A stretch of 34,114 nt of DNA from Bacteroidota bacterium (GTDB taxonomy: Bacteria > Bacteroidota > Bacteroidia > Flavobacteriales_C > GCA-002722245), in the NCBI GenBank assembly GCA_026390935.1, contig JAPLEZ010000142.1, positions 1 to 34,114 on the forward strand, given 5' to 3'. Position numbers and translations under genes: made by a program. Position 1 is the stretch's first letter, and the number at the start of each line of letters is the position of its first letter. Positions 15,369 through 24,499 of the stretch are shown here, piece after piece. The notes beneath the pieces are model-generated. The model was not told where the DNA came from, searched no databases, and saw only the letters and a program-made list of their open reading frames with translations.

Positions 15369-15806
15369 TTATAGATCATCAGGATCAGTGGCGGCCGCAA
15401 ATTTCTTTTTTGGTGGTTTAATGTGTTTGGTGAAAACAACATTGATGATTTCATCTTCGGTGGTGAGCATTGATTTTGATATTCCGCTTCCAGCCGCAAT
15501 GGTCATTTCTTCTTTGTGTTTGTACGTTTTTGTCATTGGTGTTTCTTCGTAGGTTCCGTCAGAAAATCTTCTGTACATCGCTACGATCACTCCTTTTTCA
15601 ACTCTAACTTTTCCCGGAATACATTCAGCGGTAGTTCCTTTTCGGATAGTGATCACAATATCTTCATGCCAGCCGTCTTCTACAATGAAGGCACCTCTCT
15701 CGGTAAATTTCTTTGCGTATTTTTCATAACAGTTGGAAGAGGTTTCTTGCGCATAAGAAAGTGTGGAAACCATTAGAAATACAAGCCCAAGCAGCAATTT
15801 GTTCAT
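15369..15806 (-). CDS. Small exported protein, unknown function
   Basis: This 145-residue protein has a clear signal peptide (MNKLLLGLVFLMVSTLSYAQ, cut after A19). Two cysteines in the mature part (NCYEKYAKKF, TAECIPGKVRV) could pair. The body is strand-rich (IVITIRKGTT, KVRVEKGVIVAMYRRFSDGT, EIINVVFTKHI), and the C-terminus is basic then acidic (PPKKKFAAATDPDDL). There is no T9SS sorting domain. I do not recognise the family. The start is the ATG at 15806-15804, divergent from comM across 139 bases. It precedes the NMO-family gene by 3 bases, which suggests a shared transcript, but no functional link is evident. Confidence 0.78.
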   Translation of the reverse strand: MNKLLLGLVFLMVSTLSYAQETSSNCYEKYAKKFTERGAFIVEDGWHEDIVITIRKGTTAECIPGKVRVEKGVIVAMYRRFSDGTYEETPMTKTYKHKEEMTIAAGSGISKSMLTTEDEIINVVFTKHIKPPKKKFAAATDPDDL

Positions 15807-15821
15807 CAGAATAAAATTTAA

Positions 15822-15862
15822 TTGGTATTTATTGTATGCCTAAAAATAGGAAAAAATACCAA
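15822..15862. promoter_or_regulatory. 9-bp inverted repeat between divergent genes
   Basis: TTGGTATTT (15822-15830) and AAATACCAA (15854-15862) are perfect inverted arms 23 bases apart, in the divergent spacer next to the start of the 145-residue gene. The layout would suit a regulator binding two half-sites, but AT-rich DNA makes a chance match possible. Confidence 0.25.
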
Positions 15863-15891
15863 ATAGGAAGCAGCAGATCGGATTAAAAGAT

Positions 15892-15899
15892 TATTTTTA
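15892..15899 (+). promoter_or_regulatory. Candidate -7 box (TATTTTTA) for comM
   Basis: This is one base off TAnnTTTG, about 46 bases before the comM ATG in the divergent spacer. No clear -33 element. Confidence 0.25.
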
Positions 15900-15945
15900 C
15901 CCCAACTAAACAAAGAAACCTAAACCGTTTCACAAAATTCATTTT

Positions 15946-17487
15946 ATGCTGGTCAAAACCTTTGGATGTACCGTAACGGGTATAGACGCCACTGTTATTA
16001 CTGTTGAAGTCAACGTAATGCCGGGGTCGAAATTTTATTTAGTCGGCTTGCCCGACAATGCTGTAAAAGAAAGTCAGATGCGGATTGAATCCGCCCTAAA
16101 GCACAACGGCTATCGCATGCCGGGTAAGAGAATCATTGTAAATATGGCGCCTGCCGATATCAAGAAGGAAGGCTCGTCTTATGATCTCACCATTGCTTTG
16201 GGGATTTTAACTGCTTCCGGACAATTGGAAACCGAAGAGCTGGAGAAATACATTTTACTTGGGGAACTGTCACTAGATGGCACTTTGCAGCCGATAAAAG
16301 GTGTTTTGCCTATTGCTATCAAAGCCCGACAAGAAGGATATGCCGGCATCATCCTTCCGGAAGAAAATGGCGAAGAGGCCGCTATTGTTGATGGTTTGAG
16401 TGTTTTCGCAATGAAGAATATAAAGGAGGTAATTGATTTTTTTGTGCTGAAAAATGAAAGAAAACCGCCAGTGACTTTTGATACTCGACTTCATTTTTTA
16501 ACCGAGCAAAATATTTTGGAATTTGATTTCAATGAAGTGAAGGGTCAGGAAAATGTGAAGCGTTCGCTGGAAATTGCTGCCGCTGGCGGACACAATGTAA
16601 TTTTGATTGGTCCGCCTGGATCAGGGAAAACGATGCTTGCTAAAAGATTACCTACCATTTTACCTCCTTTGAGTTTACACGAAGCTTTGGAAACCACAAA
16701 AATTCATTCGGTGGCTGGAAGGCTAAAAGGAAGTAGAGGACTGGTTTCTATGCGCCCTTTCCGAAATCCGCATCACACTATTTCTGATGTGGCTTTAGTC
16801 GGTGGAGGAACTTTTCCGAAGCCGGGCGAAATTTCTCTCGCCCATAATGGAGTATTGTTTTTAGATGAATTGCCCGAGTTCAAGCGAACAGCATTGGAGG
16901 TAATGCGTCAGCCTTTGGAAGACAGAGTGGTGAGTATCGCCCGTGCAAAATTTGATGTGCAATATCCGGCCTCGTTCATGCTCATTGCGTCGATGAATCC
17001 TTGTCCCTGCGGATTTTACAATCATCCCGATAAAGAATGTTCTTGCAATCCCGGAGATGTGCAACGCTATCTCAATAAAATTTCCGGACCGATGATGGAC
17101 CGTATCGATTTGCATGTGGAAGTTACGCCAGTTTCTTTTGATGAATTAACGGTGCAAAGAACAACAGAATCTTCTTTGCTCATTCGCGAGCGAGTAATAT
17201 TGGCCCGTGGAATTCAGCAGCAGCGCTATGTTGCCGACGAAGGGGTGCATTGCAATGCGCAAATGCAGCCACGGCACATCAAGGATTTTTGCCAATTGGA
17301 TCCATCCTGTAAAACGCTTTTGAAAACAGCGATGGAAAAACTGGATTTATCTGCGCGTGCTTACGACAGGATTTTAAAGGTATCCAGAACCATTGCTGAT
17401 TTAGACGGATCAGAAAAGATCACACAGCAACATTTGGCAGAAGCCATTCAATACAGAAGTTTGGATAGGGGAAGTTGGGCGGGATAA
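15946..17487 (+). CDS. comM: ComM/YifB family Mg-chelatase-like AAA+ ATPase
   Basis: ComM is a hexameric helicase that promotes branch migration during integration of taken-up DNA in naturally competent bacteria; homologues occur widely in species not known to be competent. The 513 residues contain the N-terminal Lon-protease-like fold (about 1-170; TGIDATVITVEVNVMPG), the Walker A GPPGSGKT at 222-229, Walker B in NGVLFLDELPEF, and the arginine-rich ALEVMRQPLEDR. A cysteine cluster typical of the family (NPCPCGFYNHPDKECSCNPG) follows, then the C-terminal Mg-chelatase domain (YDRILKVSRTIADL). The length is normal and the start is ATG 15946. It is divergent from the 145-residue exported protein. 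No other competence gene is in the window. Confidence 0.94.
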   Translation: MLVKTFGCTVTGIDATVITVEVNVMPGSKFYLVGLPDNAVKESQMRIESALKHNGYRMPGKRIIVNMAPADIKKEGSSYDLTIALGILTASGQLETEELEKYILLGELSLDGTLQPIKGVLPIAIKARQEGYAGIILPEENGEEAAIVDGLSVFAMKNIKEVIDFFVLKNERKPPVTFDTRLHFLTEQNILEFDFNEVKGQENVKRSLEIAAAGGHNVILIGPPGSGKTMLAKRLPTILPPLSLHEALETTKIHSVAGRLKGSRGLVSMRPFRNPHHTISDVALVGGGTFPKPGEISLAHNGVLFLDELPEFKRTALEVMRQPLEDRVVSIARAKFDVQYPASFMLIASMNPCPCGFYNHPDKECSCNPGDVQRYLNKISGPMMDRIDLHVEVTPVSFDELTVQRTTESSLLIRERVILARGIQQQRYVADEGVHCNAQMQPRHIKDFCQLDPSCKTLLKTAMEKLDLSARAYDRILKVSRTIADLDGSEKITQQHLAEAIQYRSLDRGSWAG

Positions 17488-17566
17488 ATTTCGTTTACGA
17501 TAATTTAATTTTGATTTTAATAATTTACTAAATACCTTTTGACAAATTAATAGTAAAAAAAGTAGT

Positions 17567-17664
17567 GGCGATAGATCCTTCCTTTGTCAGGAGGACATTA
17601 GCGGGCATTATCTGAAGAATATGGTTTGCATTTTGTCCTCCTGACGAAGGAAGGATCTATCGCC
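17567..17664. repeat. 98-bp hairpin: 30-bp inverted arms, one mismatch
   Basis: The arms at 17567-17596 and 17635-17664 are complementary over 30 bases with a single mismatch (T in the left, C in the matching right position), around a 38-base loop. The loop starts with a 20-base core (17598-17617) that matches repeat copies A and B (17 of 20 bases against copy A, 159-178). The GGAGGA context immediately before the core is also shared. This makes it a diverged or shorter relative of that repeat family, with longer terminal arms. It sits between comM and the orphan antitoxin-like gene. Confidence 0.78.
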
Positions 17665-17694
17665 CTCAGCGTCACTTTTGGCAGTATCGATTGT

Positions 17695-18081
17695 ATGATT
17701 ATGAAAAAGGAAGTAACAAAAAAAAAGTTTGCAATTGCTGAAGAAAAAATGAATACAATCTTAGCCATTGTAGACAAAAAGGGAGGTTTCGACAAGCTCT
17801 CTAAAAAAGAATTGGCCGAATTGGAGAAACAAACTCAAATAGTAAAAGCCTATGAGAATTTACACTACGTAATACCTCTGCCTCAAACACTGAAAGGCAT
17901 AATTGAGTTAAAAATGTTTGAGAATAAATTAAAGCAAAAGGAACTTGCAAAAATGTTGAACACCACTGATACCAAGCTTTCGGAAATAATGAATAACAAA
18001 CGAAAACCAAGTCTTTCCTTTATACAGGCTTTGCATAAGATTTTAGGTATTGACGGAAATCTGCTTTTAAGGATCGCATAA
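17695..18081 (+). CDS. HigA-like HTH antitoxin, without a toxin partner
   Basis: This 128-residue protein is read from the ATG at 17695 (MIMKKEVTKKKFAIAEEKM); ATG 17701 is equally possible. An upstream in-frame ATG at 17626 lies inside the hairpin repeat and is unlikely. The N-terminal half is helical (about 1-60). The C-terminal half is an Xre-type helix-turn-helix (LKQKELAKMLNTTDTKLSEI, then MNNKRKPSLSFIQALHKIL). The sequence follows the Bacteroidota HigA pattern, including YVIPLPQTLKGIIELKMFEN. HigA is normally encoded just after its toxin HigB, but the 207 bases upstream hold only the hairpin repeat, and no RelE/HigB-like frame is seen nearby. It may be a toxin-less remnant or a stand-alone regulator. 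Confidence 0.8.
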   Translation: MIMKKEVTKKKFAIAEEKMNTILAIVDKKGGFDKLSKKELAELEKQTQIVKAYENLHYVIPLPQTLKGIIELKMFENKLKQKELAKMLNTTDTKLSEIMNNKRKPSLSFIQALHKILGIDGNLLLRIA

Positions 18082-18127
18082 ACAAAGTCTTTTTAATTAA
18101 ATACAAACTTTTCTTGTTCCCTTCGTA

Positions 18128-18887
<760 letters not shown>

Positions 18888-18889
18888 TT

Positions 18890-19894
18890 TTAAAAGCTCG
18901 GACAAGGAATATTTTTTAGTCTTTTCTGGCCGTTTTCAGCATTCTTCGCATAATTGACAAACTCGAAAACAAGTGAAAGTTCGTGTGCCCCCAAGGTGCT
19001 TCCATACAATTTTGAAATAGTGATATCATAGCTGTATCCAATACGAAATCCTGGAGTTGAATAGCCCAACATAATGATTAATGCATCGTTGTTGGAATAG
19101 CCAGGTTGATAGGATTTAAATACTGGGAGTCCCCTGTACCACAAGCCGAAGACGAGCGGTTTTCTATCGTAGTAAACACCTAAATCCAGTTGATCAAAAA
19201 GGGCTTGATTTTTATAGTTGAAAGCAAATACTAAATCTCGTTCTTCTTTCTTTACTTTTTCTAAAGTGTATCTAAAACCACCATGTGCAGAATATTTTAT
19301 GGGAAGCCGACTTACACTGTTGAGCAACGATTCGTTCGGACGATTTAGGTGGTGCGCTGAAAATCCGAACCATGCTTTTCTTGAGTAAAGTAAAACACCT
19401 GAGGAGAGATCCAGAAAATATTTCCTTTGATAATTTTGCTGTACTTCGTCAGGGACATTTCCTCCATTGAATAGCTGAGAACTAAAGGTGAGCTGATTTA
19501 CGTTTAGTGCTTTAATGCTTTCGCCGATTTGCACTCCTGCGCGCGCATACCAGCTTTGATTCAAACGGATGCTTTGCGAGTATAAGGCAGAAAAATTTGT
19601 GAATTGATATCCAGCAGGTCCAGCTTGCGAATGTGTTACGATTATGCCTAATCCCCCATTGATGCCACGAAGATTTTGATCGTATGCAAAATTAAAGGAT
19701 TTAAATGCTCCTGGAATTGATGGCCATTGCAATCGGTCTTGCAGCGCTACTTTCCCACCTTTTGTTTCGCCAGCAAACGCAGGATTTAAATAGGAGGAAG
19801 AAACAAAAAATTGCGAAAATTGTGCATCTTGTGTTTTTGCGGATGCAAAAACAAAGAACAAAAATCCTAATATGTAAAATCCTTTTTGCTTCAT
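18890..19894 (-). CDS. PorP/SprF family T9SS outer-membrane protein
   Basis: This 334-residue protein has a signal peptide (MKQKGFYILGFLFFVFASA) and the family opening QDAQFSQFFVSSSYLNPAFA, followed by an outer-membrane beta-barrel pattern. Visible strands include GGLGIIVTHSQAGPAGYQFT, SWYARAGVQIGESIKALNVN, GFSAHHLNRPNESL and FRIGYSYDITISKL. In Flavobacterium johnsoniae SprF is needed to deliver the adhesin SprB through the type IX system, and PorP-like proteins usually sit beside type B cargo. That fits here: its ATG overlaps the last 4 bases (ATGA) of the PKD-repeat type B cargo gene. It probably binds or anchors that protein at the surface; this is inferred from context. Confidence 0.92.
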   Translation of the reverse strand: MKQKGFYILGFLFFVFASAKTQDAQFSQFFVSSSYLNPAFAGETKGGKVALQDRLQWPSIPGAFKSFNFAYDQNLRGINGGLGIIVTHSQAGPAGYQFTNFSALYSQSIRLNQSWYARAGVQIGESIKALNVNQLTFSSQLFNGGNVPDEVQQNYQRKYFLDLSSGVLLYSRKAWFGFSAHHLNRPNESLLNSVSRLPIKYSAHGGFRYTLEKVKKEERDLVFAFNYKNQALFDQLDLGVYYDRKPLVFGLWYRGLPVFKSYQPGYSNNDALIIMLGYSTPGFRIGYSYDITISKLYGSTLGAHELSLVFEFVNYAKNAENGQKRLKNIPCPSF

Positions 19895-22542
19895 CTTAAT
19901 AAAGTAATTGATCCTGAAGCTTGATATACCTCACCATCACGATCTTCAAAAACCACTTCTGTTTTCCAAACATATACATCGGGCTGACAAAGAGTTTCTT
20001 TGTAATATCCATCCCAGCCGATGTTGACGTCATTACTTTCAAAAAGTAATTCACCCCAATGGTTGAAAATCATGAGGTGATATTTTGATATGCTTTCATA
20101 TTTTGGAAAAAAAACATCGTTTTTTATGTTGGTGACATCATATTTTCCGCCATTCGCAACTTCTTTATTAGGGATGAATGCGGTAGGAAATTCAATACTT
20201 CCATGTTCTTTTACAACAATGTTTTTTTCTAAGGTATCTGGGCATCCATAGGCATTTGTAACAATTAGTGTTATGGGGAATGTTCCTGTGCTGGAATAAG
20301 TATGCAAAGGATTATTGATAGCACTACCAATGCCATCTCCAAAGCTCCATAAATAGGAAGTGGAATTGCTGCTTTCATTTTTGAAAATGACTGGGACAGT
20401 ATTGGGTAAAAAATATTTTGAAGGAGAAAAGGAAAATTCCGCAACAGGCGCGCTATATACGAGTATTTGCTGAAAAGTGGTGTCGCGGCATCCGTTATTG
20501 TTAGCGATCAATTCTACTTTTGTTAGCGCGTTGGTATCGGAATTATTTGTTAGCTGTACACTAGGGTTTGCGTCGTTGGAAAAAGCAGTATTTCCCGATG
20601 AAAAACTCCAAGAATAGGTGCTTGCCTTGGTAGATGTATTTTGAAAAGTAATTGCAAATGGTGAGCAGCCTGGTGCAATGCTATCAAAAGATGCTTTGGG
20701 ATAAGCGTTTATAGATAGTTTTCGGGAAGAGGTGTCGTTAACGCATCCTTTTGCTGATGTAACAGAAAGTTTGACTGTGAAGTTCCCTGCTGATGAATAC
20801 ACATGTGTAGGAGCGCAATTGCTTGAGCTTGTTCCATCACCAAAATCCCAAAGACAACTATTGGCTAAGGTTGAATTATTGGTGAAAGTGAAGGGAGTGT
20901 TTGTGCAAGTATTTTCGCTGCTAACTGAATAATTTATTGCCGGATACGGATAAACATTTATTGTTTCAATAGTAGAATCTGAAATACATCCGTTGGGTGA
21001 AGTAACCGTTAAATTTCCTGTATAAGCACCTGTGGCGGCATAAGTATGCGAAGGATTGCAATTGTTGGTGGATGGGCTTCCGTCTCCGAAATCCCAGGTA
21101 CAGGAGGACGACAAAGTGCTGTTGTTGGTGAAAGTTGCAATATGAGGCGCACAACCATCTCGGTCATCAATGTTGTAGTTGATGATGGGCAGGTCGAAAA
21201 CATTAATCATTGCCGTTGCAATGCTGTCGGTAACGCAACCAAATTCATTGGTTATACTAAGTTTAACATTGTACAAACCAGAATTTTTGTATAAATGTGT
21301 GGGGTTGCAAACGCTTGAACTATCTCCATCACCAAAAAACCATTTGCAGGAAGTTGCTGTAATGTTGGTGCTAGTGAAAGTGGCGGTGTGCTGCGGACAA
21401 AAATCTTTGTCGTCAACAAAGAAAGGTTTGATGGCGCTGTACACTGGAGGATCAACAACTATAGATGAAGTAAAACAGTTGTGTTTAACACTGTCGATAT
21501 TTATTATAAAAGTGTATTTGCCACTTCCGTAATTTTTAGCCGACACTTTTATAATACTGTCGGTTTCACCAATTAAAGCGATTCCATTTTTGTACCATTG
21601 ACGCGTACCTCCAGAGAAGGAACTATGGCCTAATAATTCAAGATTTTTGCAAAGAGTTCCCGATGATTGAATGGATTGTGAAGCTTTGAATGTGGATGTT
21701 TTATTTAAAATCAAATTGTCAAATAAAACATATAGAATTCCATTTTCATCTGAATTGTCGGAACGGAAAGTCTCGACTTTGCATGGTGGTCCCAGCATTA
21801 CCGAGTAGATATCTTCTGTTGGTGTGATTGTCATTGTGAGTTCCTTCCATAAGGTGTCGTAGTCATATTTTACTTTGCCAATTTCTTTCCATCCTTTTTC
21901 TGCCGGACATTCCAAAAAATAGGCTGTTGGATTTTGGGGAGTTACGTTGGTGAGAGGGAAATTCGGACAAGAGGTGGTTCCAAATAAGGTGACATCCACT
22001 GGGAGAAATTTAATTTTTTTCCAAATGGTATCTGCGCCAAAAGTGGTAGCAAATCCTGCGATGTTGAATTTTAGTTCGTATTCCGTTCCACTGCGCATAG
22101 GTTCTGTTAAGCAAGCCCCAACGTATTCTTGCCATGTGGACAAAAATCCACATCCTACAAATGCATTTCCATCGGGTACGGGTTGGTGGTTCAAAAATCC
22201 ATGCCAGGGACAGGTCATGTTGTATAAATCGGAAGTAGCATCGGTAGCTTGTCGCCAGCCTTTTGATCTGTCTACTTGTGCAAAGGCATCTGTACAACTA
22301 TCCATTTCTTCAAAGGATGGATTGGGAATGAGCGAAGGAATAAACTCATATTTTTTTTCAATACTGCAAAAACATTCCACAGAATCATTAAGATCGATGA
22401 GTAAATCACCATCATCGTCAATGCCATTGTTGCAAATCTCCTGTGCCGAAAGGAAGCATGAAATTCCAATGCAGAAAAATATAAGTAAGAATGCTCTTTT
22501 CAAGATATTGTTTGCCGTTAATTTGTGCGTCATACGGAACAA
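19891..22542 (-). CDS. PKD-repeat surface protein with T9SS type B (gliding-associated) C-terminal domain
   Basis: This 883-residue secreted protein has a signal peptide (about 12-34, AFLLIFFCIGISCFLSAQ) and a Ca-binding-like NNGIDDDGDLLIDLNDS motif. A jelly-roll-like region (about 70-290) carries SLIPNPSFEEMDSC, then MLGPPCKVETF. At least five PKD-type domains follow (about 370-785), recognised by CSWDFGDG-like cores: CKWFFGDGDSS, CTWDFGDGSPS, CLWDFGDGTSS, YSWSFSSGN and YLWSFGDGIGS. The last 95 or so residues are a gliding-motility-associated C-terminal domain (EFPTAFIPN, HLMIFNHWGELLFES, GWDGYYKETLCQPDVYVWK). Such proteins are large adhesins exported by T9SS. ATG 22542 gives MFRMTHKL; the second ATG, three codons later, is equally good. 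It overlaps the PorP-like gene by 4 bases. Confidence 0.92.
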   Translation of the reverse strand: MFRMTHKLTANNILKRAFLLIFFCIGISCFLSAQEICNNGIDDDGDLLIDLNDSVECFCSIEKKYEFIPSLIPNPSFEEMDSCTDAFAQVDRSKGWRQATDATSDLYNMTCPWHGFLNHQPVPDGNAFVGCGFLSTWQEYVGACLTEPMRSGTEYELKFNIAGFATTFGADTIWKKIKFLPVDVTLFGTTSCPNFPLTNVTPQNPTAYFLECPAEKGWKEIGKVKYDYDTLWKELTMTITPTEDIYSVMLGPPCKVETFRSDNSDENGILYVLFDNLILNKTSTFKASQSIQSSGTLCKNLELLGHSSFSGGTRQWYKNGIALIGETDSIIKVSAKNYGSGKYTFIINIDSVKHNCFTSSIVVDPPVYSAIKPFFVDDKDFCPQHTATFTSTNITATSCKWFFGDGDSSSVCNPTHLYKNSGLYNVKLSITNEFGCVTDSIATAMINVFDLPIINYNIDDRDGCAPHIATFTNNSTLSSSCTWDFGDGSPSTNNCNPSHTYAATGAYTGNLTVTSPNGCISDSTIETINVYPYPAINYSVSSENTCTNTPFTFTNNSTLANSCLWDFGDGTSSSNCAPTHVYSSAGNFTVKLSVTSAKGCVNDTSSRKLSINAYPKASFDSIAPGCSPFAITFQNTSTKASTYSWSFSSGNTAFSNDANPSVQLTNNSDTNALTKVELIANNNGCRDTTFQQILVYSAPVAEFSFSPSKYFLPNTVPVIFKNESSNSTSYLWSFGDGIGSAINNPLHTYSSTGTFPITLIVTNAYGCPDTLEKNIVVKEHGSIEFPTAFIPNKEVANGGKYDVTNIKNDVFFPKYESISKYHLMIFNHWGELLFESNDVNIGWDGYYKETLCQPDVYVWKTEVVFEDRDGEVYQASGSITLLR

Positions 22543-22612
22543 TACTTATTTAGTTTCTAGATATTTGGAACCATATACCAAATGGAAACGTAATGAGACA
22601 AAAATTTAAATT

Positions 22613-23818
22613 ATGAAAAAAGGATTACTACTGTTCTTATTAACTTGTACAAGCTCTGTATTTGCTCAACAAATTGTGTTTACTGCATTGAATAATTCTG
22701 TTCAAGAATATTGGAAGGTGAATACCGCTTTACCTGCTGTATACACTAAAATAAGCGATTCATTGGATGCACATGCTTCTTATGCAGGCAAACATCAAGG
22801 TCCAATCTCTATATCACACACTGGAAATTATTATGTTTTTCAAAGCGAAAGATTTGCCACCGATATCGATGGTTACGAAGCGATCACTATTTGCAAAACT
22901 GATTTTACGGGATTTGAAGTTCCAAGAGACGGGCAGGGAAATGCTTTTCACGCCGAAGGAATTATGCAGGTTTCAAACGATGGAAAAACAATTGTTTTTG
23001 TTCAAGATGGTACGCACAACAGAGACATTTTTAAAATCACAAAGTCGGGTAACGTATGGACTGCTGTGGAATTAACAGTTTCAGCCAATACTTATACGCA
23101 TTATCTTTCTCCATACTTGTCGTACGATGAAACTAAAATAATTTTTGAAGCGGCCAATGGAACGTATCCTATTACCGCCATTCAGCAAATAGGAATTAAT
23201 GCAACGGGCTTGGTAACGGTAGCCTCTACTATCACTGTGAATTCTGCGTCACAGGTAAAATCGCCTACTTATGATTCTGATGGAAATATTTATTTTGAGG
23301 CTGAAACTGATGCAGAACGAGTTTGGAAAATTGCTTCAGGAGGAGGATCACCAACCGTGGTAAAAAGCTCGTTTACCAATGATAATTCACCGATTACTTT
23401 GCCCAATGGAAAAATTGCTTCGCTATTGTATACTTCCGCTCACCATATAAAAATTATGAATAGCGATGGAACGAATGATTTTATGTTAACTACTGGCTCA
23501 GGTCCAGTTAGCGATATAGAAGACATAGGAATTAGTGCGGGAGGAAGTGTTTCATTGGGAATTAATTTAATTGAGCACGATGCTTTTGAGTTGATAGCTT
23601 TTCCAAATCCAATGATTGAAACATTAACGATAGGGTTAAATAACATTGAAAATTCTGCATTGATAAGTGTTAGCAATTGCATGGGACAAATTGTTTTTCA
23701 GCAGCAGTTGATCCAATTGCAAACGGAAATTAATGTTGCAAATCTTAATAGCGGTTTGTATTTCATTACAGTAAGTCAAGGTAAAGAAACGAGTGTGCAA
23801 AAGATAGTCAAACAATAA
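22613..23818 (+). CDS. Secreted beta-propeller protein with T9SS type A sorting domain
   Basis: This 401-residue protein has a signal peptide (MKKGLLLFLLTCTSSVFAQ). The central region (about 25-315) repeats strand units typical of a TolB/WD40-like propeller (ISISHTGNYYVFQSERF, VSNDGKTIVFVQDGTHNRDI, LSYDETKIIFEAANG, SPTYDSDGNIYFEAETDA). The last 75 or so residues form a type A T9SS sorting domain (FPNPMIETLTIGL, ALISVSNCMGQIVFQQQ, INVANLNSGLYFITVSQGKE, TSVQKIVKQ), which directs export across the outer membrane and is then cleaved. The ligand or substrate is unknown. It is divergent from the PKD adhesin gene across 70 bases and is followed after 26 bases by the methyltransferase-like gene. Confidence 0.88.
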   Translation: MKKGLLLFLLTCTSSVFAQQIVFTALNNSVQEYWKVNTALPAVYTKISDSLDAHASYAGKHQGPISISHTGNYYVFQSERFATDIDGYEAITICKTDFTGFEVPRDGQGNAFHAEGIMQVSNDGKTIVFVQDGTHNRDIFKITKSGNVWTAVELTVSANTYTHYLSPYLSYDETKIIFEAANGTYPITAIQQIGINATGLVTVASTITVNSASQVKSPTYDSDGNIYFEAETDAERVWKIASGGGSPTVVKSSFTNDNSPITLPNGKIASLLYTSAHHIKIMNSDGTNDFMLTTGSGPVSDIEDIGISAGGSVSLGINLIEHDAFELIAFPNPMIETLTIGLNNIENSALISVSNCMGQIVFQQQLIQLQTEINVANLNSGLYFITVSQGKETSVQKIVKQ

Positions 23819-23828
23819 GACTATCTTT
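23800..23828 (+). terminator. 10-bp hairpin over the stop codon
   Basis: AAAGATAGTC (23800-23809) and GACTATCTTT (23819-23828) are perfect inverted arms around a 9-base loop that contains the TAA stop (23816-23818). The right arm ends in TCTTTTA. It could end transcription of the propeller gene, but the stem is AT-rich and the T run is short. Confidence 0.45.
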
Positions 23829-23836
23829 TACCTTTG
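23829..23836 (+). promoter_or_regulatory. Candidate -7 box (TACCTTTG) for the methyltransferase-like gene
   Basis: This exactly matches TAnnTTTG, immediately after the 10-bp hairpin and 8 bases before the ATG at 23845. If active, the transcript would be nearly leaderless. No convincing -33 TTTG was found in the hairpin region upstream. Confidence 0.38.
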
Positions 23837-23844
23837 TTTCGTCA

Positions 23845-24498
23845 ATGAAAAACTTATTTACGCGCTCCGTTCCTAAAGGCGGAAAAGTACTTAAATCAAA
23901 AATCAACGGTCAGCTCGAATTGAATTGGCATGAAGGAAAATTGATGCTTGATTCGGAGAGCGCGAATTATTCTTATGGTGCTCTGCAACGTGCATTGGCC
24001 GAAGGATTGCTGCACATTGGAAAGGATGAGGTGCAAAATTTTCAAAATATTTTACTGTTGGGAATGGGTGCGGGATCAGTGATTGAGACTTTGCGTAAGG
24101 ATTTTAAAAACGAAGGAAAAATTACAGCCGTTGAAATTGATCCAGTGGTTGTTTCTATCGCGAAGAAATATTTTAAAGTAGATGCATTTTCTAAACTTGA
24201 CATTGTGGTGATGGATGCCTTTGCCTTTGTGCAGGAAAATCAATCTCTCTATGATTTTACCATTGTTGATTTGTTCATCGACAGAGAAACTCCTCAAAAA
24301 TTTTCTTCTCCCGAATTTCTGGAAGCCCTTGTTAAATTAATGTCTACACAGGGAATTGTGCTTTTCAATACAGTGAATGTGGAAGAAGAATTCACAGAAA
24401 GAAATTTAAACATGATTGCTCTTTTTGAAAAATATTGTAGCGTGGAAGTCCTTAAGGGAATTGAAGGAGGGAATGATCTAATCATCATTAAAAAATAA
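23845..24498 (+). CDS. Spermidine-synthase-like SAM-dependent methyltransferase
   Basis: This 217-residue protein has the Rossmann fold of the spermidine synthase/SAM-methyltransferase group. Visible are motif I, LLLGMGAGSVIETLRK, the acidic end of strand 2, ITAVEIDPVVVSIAKKYF, then LDIVVMDAFAFVQ and DFTIVDLFIDRETPQKF. The N-terminal part (GQLELNWHEGKLMLDSESAN, SYGALQRALAEGLL) resembles the small beta domain preceding the fold in spermidine synthase. It is short for that enzyme (usually about 280) and I do not see the full polyamine-binding set, so aminopropyl transfer is doubtful; a methyltransferase or a SpeE-like protein of unknown substrate is more cautious. It starts 26 bases after the propeller gene, with its own candidate promoter. 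Confidence 0.82.
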   Translation: MKNLFTRSVPKGGKVLKSKINGQLELNWHEGKLMLDSESANYSYGALQRALAEGLLHIGKDEVQNFQNILLLGMGAGSVIETLRKDFKNEGKITAVEIDPVVVSIAKKYFKVDAFSKLDIVVMDAFAFVQENQSLYDFTIVDLFIDRETPQKFSSPEFLEALVKLMSTQGIVLFNTVNVEEEFTERNLNMIALFEKYCSVEVLKGIEGGNDLIIIKK

Positions 24499-24499
24499 T

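Noticed and set aside
17626-17694. Upstream in-frame start of the HigA-like protein
   Set aside because: The extra 23 residues would be encoded by the right arm and loop of the hairpin repeat and do not resemble a HigA N-terminus.
20220-21450. PKD repeats as a DNA-level tandem repeat
   Set aside because: The domains resemble each other as protein, but the DNA copies have diverged, so no recent tandem duplication is evident.
21947-22609. 220-codon frame opposite the PKD adhesin gene
   Set aside because: It is a shadow of a gene with signal peptide, PKD and sorting domains on the minus strand; its translation has no recognisable pattern.
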